Positions 61,747 to 64,000 of a stretch of DNA of 64,000 nt are shown in pieces (the stretch's first letter is position 1; every line of letters begins with the position of its first letter). Location: assembly GCA_051866775.1 (NCBI GenBank), contig JBJDXR010000009.1:1-64000 (forward strand), written 5' to 3'. Under the pieces are notes generated by a model. It did not search any database. It saw only the letters and a program-made list of their open reading frames with translations, and was not told where the DNA came from. Source of the DNA: RUG626 sp051866775 (GTDB lineage: Bacteria; Bacillota; Clostridia; Oscillospirales; Oscillospiraceae). Both the position numbers and the translations under genes were made by a program.

Positions 61747-63150
61747 TCACCGTAATTGCCTTCGTCTTTTTTCAAACCATGCGACCGTCTCTTTTTTTAC
61801 CACCGGTGAGAGCAGAATCAGCGCCGTCATATTGGGCAGTATCATCAGCGCGTTCATTACATCCGACAGCCTTATGATAAACGTAAAGCTCATAAATGAG
61901 GACAAAAACGTCACCAGGACAAATGCCATCCTATACACCGGTACCGCTCCGCTGCCCAGAAGATATTCCGCACAGCGTTCCCCGTAAAGCGACCAGCCCA
62001 CAATGCTTGAAAAAGCAAACAGCAGCATGGACATGGGGACGAATACCGACGCCGCCGTTCTTCCGAACACCCCGGCAAGAGCCATGGTGCAATACTCGGC
62101 GCCTCCCACCGTGCCGAAATCTACGGGAACTCCCGAGACCATGACCATAAGCGCAGTCAGTGTACACATTACTATAGTGTCGGCAAAGACCTCAAATATT
62201 CCCAAAAACGCCTGCTTTACGGGACTGTCCGTATCGGCGGAGGCATGGGCTATGGGCGACGAGCCAAGCCCCGCCTCATTAGAAAACATTCCCCGCTTAA
62301 AGCCCCAGGACATGGCAAGCTTAACAGATCCTCCGGCAGCTCCCCCCGCTGCCGCCCTACCTGTAAACGCCCCGCGTATTATATCCGCGAACGCCTGCGG
62401 AAGCTTATTGATATTAACGCCGATCACACAAAGCGCACCTGCAATATAAAATAGCGCCATGACCGGCACAAGATATGAGGCCACTTTACCGCGCCGCTGT
62501 GCTCCCCCGGCTACCGTAAGCCCGCACAGCAGGGCCATAAGCGCACCCACTATGAGCCGCAGCCCCTTTCCTTTTACAGCCGCGGGAAAAAGTGCCTGAG
62601 CCGCATCCTCAACTGCCGACATTATGCTGCCCATCTGCATCATATTGCCTATTCCAAATGCTGCAACCGCCCCAAACATACAGAATGCCGCCGCGAGCCA
62701 TCCGCAGCCCCGCCCGAGGCCGTTTTTTATGTAGTACATCGGTCCGCCGGCATAGCCGTCTGCGCATCTTTCCCGGTATTTGACTGCTAAAACTATCTCA
62801 GCATACTTTGTACCCATGCCTATAAGCGCAGATACCCACATCCAGAACACGGCTCCCGGCCCGCCAAGGCAAAGCGCTATGATGACGCCCGTTATATTGC
62901 CCGTACCGATGGTACCAGCCAGCGCTGTACACACCGCCTCAAATGGCGAAACCGAGCCTTTTTTGTTCTCCGCTCTTTTGAACATCCCGCCCACGGCAGT
63001 ACGCACCGCCAGGAAGAAATACTTAAACTGCACAAAGCCGGAGCTGCACGAAAGTATCAATCCTCCAACGATCAGCACGGCGACCATCGGCGCTCCCCAC
63101 AGAGCGTCGCTCAATCTCTCACAAAAAAGCTCTATTTTCTCCGCCAGCAT
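61747..63150 (-). CDS. Alanine/glycine:cation symporter (AGCS family)
   Basis: 467-residue membrane transporter with about ten hydrophobic segments that imports alanine or glycine with Na+ or H+. Signature regions: ALAGTIGTGNITGVIIALCLGG near residue 95, the GPGAVFWMWVSALIGMGTKYAEI stretch, GGPMYYIKNGLG, and FSNEAGLGSSPIAHA. A Lys/Arg-rich cytoplasmic end (WFEKRRRQLR) closes it. Monocistronic and convergent with murC. Confidence 0.95.
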   Translation of the reverse strand: MLAEKIELFCERLSDALWGAPMVAVLIVGGLILSCSSGFVQFKYFFLAVRTAVGGMFKRAENKKGSVSPFEAVCTALAGTIGTGNITGVIIALCLGGPGAVFWMWVSALIGMGTKYAEIVLAVKYRERCADGYAGGPMYYIKNGLGRGCGWLAAAFCMFGAVAAFGIGNMMQMGSIMSAVEDAAQALFPAAVKGKGLRLIVGALMALLCGLTVAGGAQRRGKVASYLVPVMALFYIAGALCVIGVNINKLPQAFADIIRGAFTGRAAAGGAAGGSVKLAMSWGFKRGMFSNEAGLGSSPIAHASADTDSPVKQAFLGIFEVFADTIVMCTLTALMVMVSGVPVDFGTVGGAEYCTMALAGVFGRTAASVFVPMSMLLFAFSSIVGWSLYGERCAEYLLGSGAVPVYRMAFVLVTFLSSFMSFTFIIRLSDVMNALMILPNMTALILLSPVVKKETVAWFEKRRRQLR

Positions 63151-63238
63151 AGCACACCTCCGCAGTTTTACATATTTACATTATTCTGCGGAGTGGACAA
63201 ATATCCTTAAATCCGGCCACTGCCGGAAGGCAAAAATC

Positions 63239-63272
63239 AAAGGCCCGGCATTTGGCTGCCGGGCCTTTATAA
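63239..63272 (-). terminator. Terminator of the amt-PII gene
   Basis: Stem AAAGGCCCGGCA with its complement across a short loop at about 63239-63268, with A/T runs outside; it lies just past the amt-PII stop codon. Confidence 0.8.
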
Positions 63273-63299
63273 AAGTGAGTCTTAAATTAAGCGTCAGGC

Positions 63300-64000
63300 T
63301 TATTCAACATCCTGAAGGGCATCGTAGCCTTCCTCGCCGGTGCGTACTTTTACTACATTCTCCACATTGTAGACGAATATCTTTCCGTCGCCGATATGGC
63401 CGGTATACAGTGCCTTCTTCGCTGTTTCAATGACAGTACGGACAGGGATCTTGGATACGACCACGTCTATCTGGGCCTTCGGGAGGAGCGTCGCCTCCAC
63501 CTTAACGCCGCGGTAGTACTCAGGGGCGCCCTTCTGCGCGCCGCAGCCCATGACGTGGGATACGGTCATACCGGTAACTCCCAGATCCACAAGGGCCTTT
63601 GTGAGCCTCTCTATGCGGCTCTCCTTGCATATGATCTCGATCTTGGTGAACTTTGGCGCGTTCGGGTCGGAAGGAGCAGGCTCAAAGGAGGGCATCTGCT
63701 TTACCTCAACAGCCTCCGCAACAGGAACTTCTCCTGCGACCGCGATGACGTCGCCGTAATCAAGATTCTCTGCTGTGAATGCAAATCCGCCGTAAGCGGA
63801 GGGCAGGCCGTGCTCTGTGCTGTCAAGGCCCTGGATCTCCTCCTCCGGTGAAACACGAAGACCGACAGTCTTCTTTATAATAAAGAATGTGATTATCATG
63901 CATACGGCGGTCCATGCGGTAATCGCCAGAATACCGATAAGCTGAATTCCAAGCTGGTCCCCGCCATAGAAAAGTCCGCAGAGGCCGGCGGGCGCATCGG
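63300..64000 (-). CDS. Ammonium transporter-PII fusion protein (5' part outside window)
   Basis: The frame stays open to the window edge. The first visible part (GLFYGGDQLGIQLIGILAIT, then a membrane helix and VGLRVSPEEEIQGLDSTEHG) is the last helix and cytoplasmic tail of an Amt ammonium channel. After an acidic, Pro-rich linker (EVKQMPSFEPAPSDPNAP) comes a full PII domain: FTKIEIICKESRIERLTKAL, the T-loop CGAQKGAPEYYRGVKV with the Tyr at the modification position, and the B- and C-loop regions TGHIGDGKIFVYNVENVV. PII normally plugs Amt when nitrogen is plentiful; here sensor and channel are covalently joined. Confidence 0.93.
   Translation of the reverse strand, partial: DAPAGLCGLFYGGDQLGIQLIGILAITAWTAVCMIITFFIIKKTVGLRVSPEEEIQGLDSTEHGLPSAYGGFAFTAENLDYGDVIAVAGEVPVAEAVEVKQMPSFEPAPSDPNAPKFTKIEIICKESRIERLTKALVDLGVTGMTVSHVMGCGAQKGAPEYYRGVKVEATLLPKAQIDVVVSKIPVRTVIETAKKALYTGHIGDGKIFVYNVENVVKVRTGEEGYDALQDVE

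Noticed and set aside
1..64000. CRISPR array, rRNA or tRNA genes
   Set aside because: No regularly spaced repeats and no sequence I could fold or recognise as tRNA or rRNA were seen by eye.

Overview
The window looks like the chromosome of an anaerobic, spore-forming, moderately GC-rich Clostridia (Firmicutes; an Oscillospiraceae-like lineage is a reasonable guess, not proven). Evidence: a SpoIIID gene, two [FeFe]-hydrogenase-type proteins, AdhE with Rex, a T-box leader, strong Shine-Dalgarno sites, and many U-tract terminators. No rRNA, tRNA or CRISPR array was found.

Layout. 1-4.1 kb: heterodimeric ABC exporter with a MarR regulator and two copies of a palindromic operator. 4.1-6.9 kb: AT-rich island of accessory type (ArsR regulator, ArsP/YraQ-like permease, thioredoxin-like protein, KTR protein, broken tnpV). 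7-18 kb: nitrogen block with a glnA-ANTAR regulator-guaA transcription unit, divergent gdhA, glpK, an unknown gene, and asnB behind an Asn-type T-box. 16.8-23.3 kb: dapL-carA-carB, where CarB is fused to a DapF-like domain that lacks both catalytic cysteines. 23.4-24.8 kb: a sugar kinase. 24.9-33.3 kb: complete aromatic amino acid operon (aroF-tyrA-aroB-aroA-aroC-pheA-aroE/K-aroQ) preceded by a Tyr/Phe-rich leader peptide and a terminator, a ribosome-mediated attenuation design. 33.4-38.6 kb: molybdenum enzyme module (mobA, Fe-S subunit, Mo oxidoreductase, mobB, moeA), partly AT-richer than its surroundings. 38.9-43.9 kb: spoIIID, a tandem P-loop ATPase, dipeptidase, MBL hydrolase and a PatB-type aminotransferase. 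43.9-47.4 kb: S-adenosylhomocysteine/purine salvage (deaminase, PNP, AhcY). 47.5-56.3 kb: eight same-strand genes with small gaps (rex-adhE-phosphotransferase-two thioredoxin-like ferredoxins-sensory hydrogenase with PAS-SpoIIE-type phosphatase-group B-like hydrogenase). 56.5-60.1 kb: iron alcohol dehydrogenase with Rex-like sites, LysR, cca. 60.3-64 kb: murC, an alanine/glycine symporter and the end of an ammonium transporter-PII fusion.

How it fits together. Glutamine and ammonia metabolism dominates the left and right parts (glnA, gdhA, guaA, asnB, carAB, Amt-PII). Three of its promoters (glnA, gdhA, dapL) are each followed almost at once by an intrinsic terminator inside the leader, and an ANTAR-type RNA-binding antiterminator is encoded directly behind glnA. 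The right half is a redox block in which an NADH sensor (Rex), an NADH sink (AdhE) and a putative H2 sensor may share one transcript.
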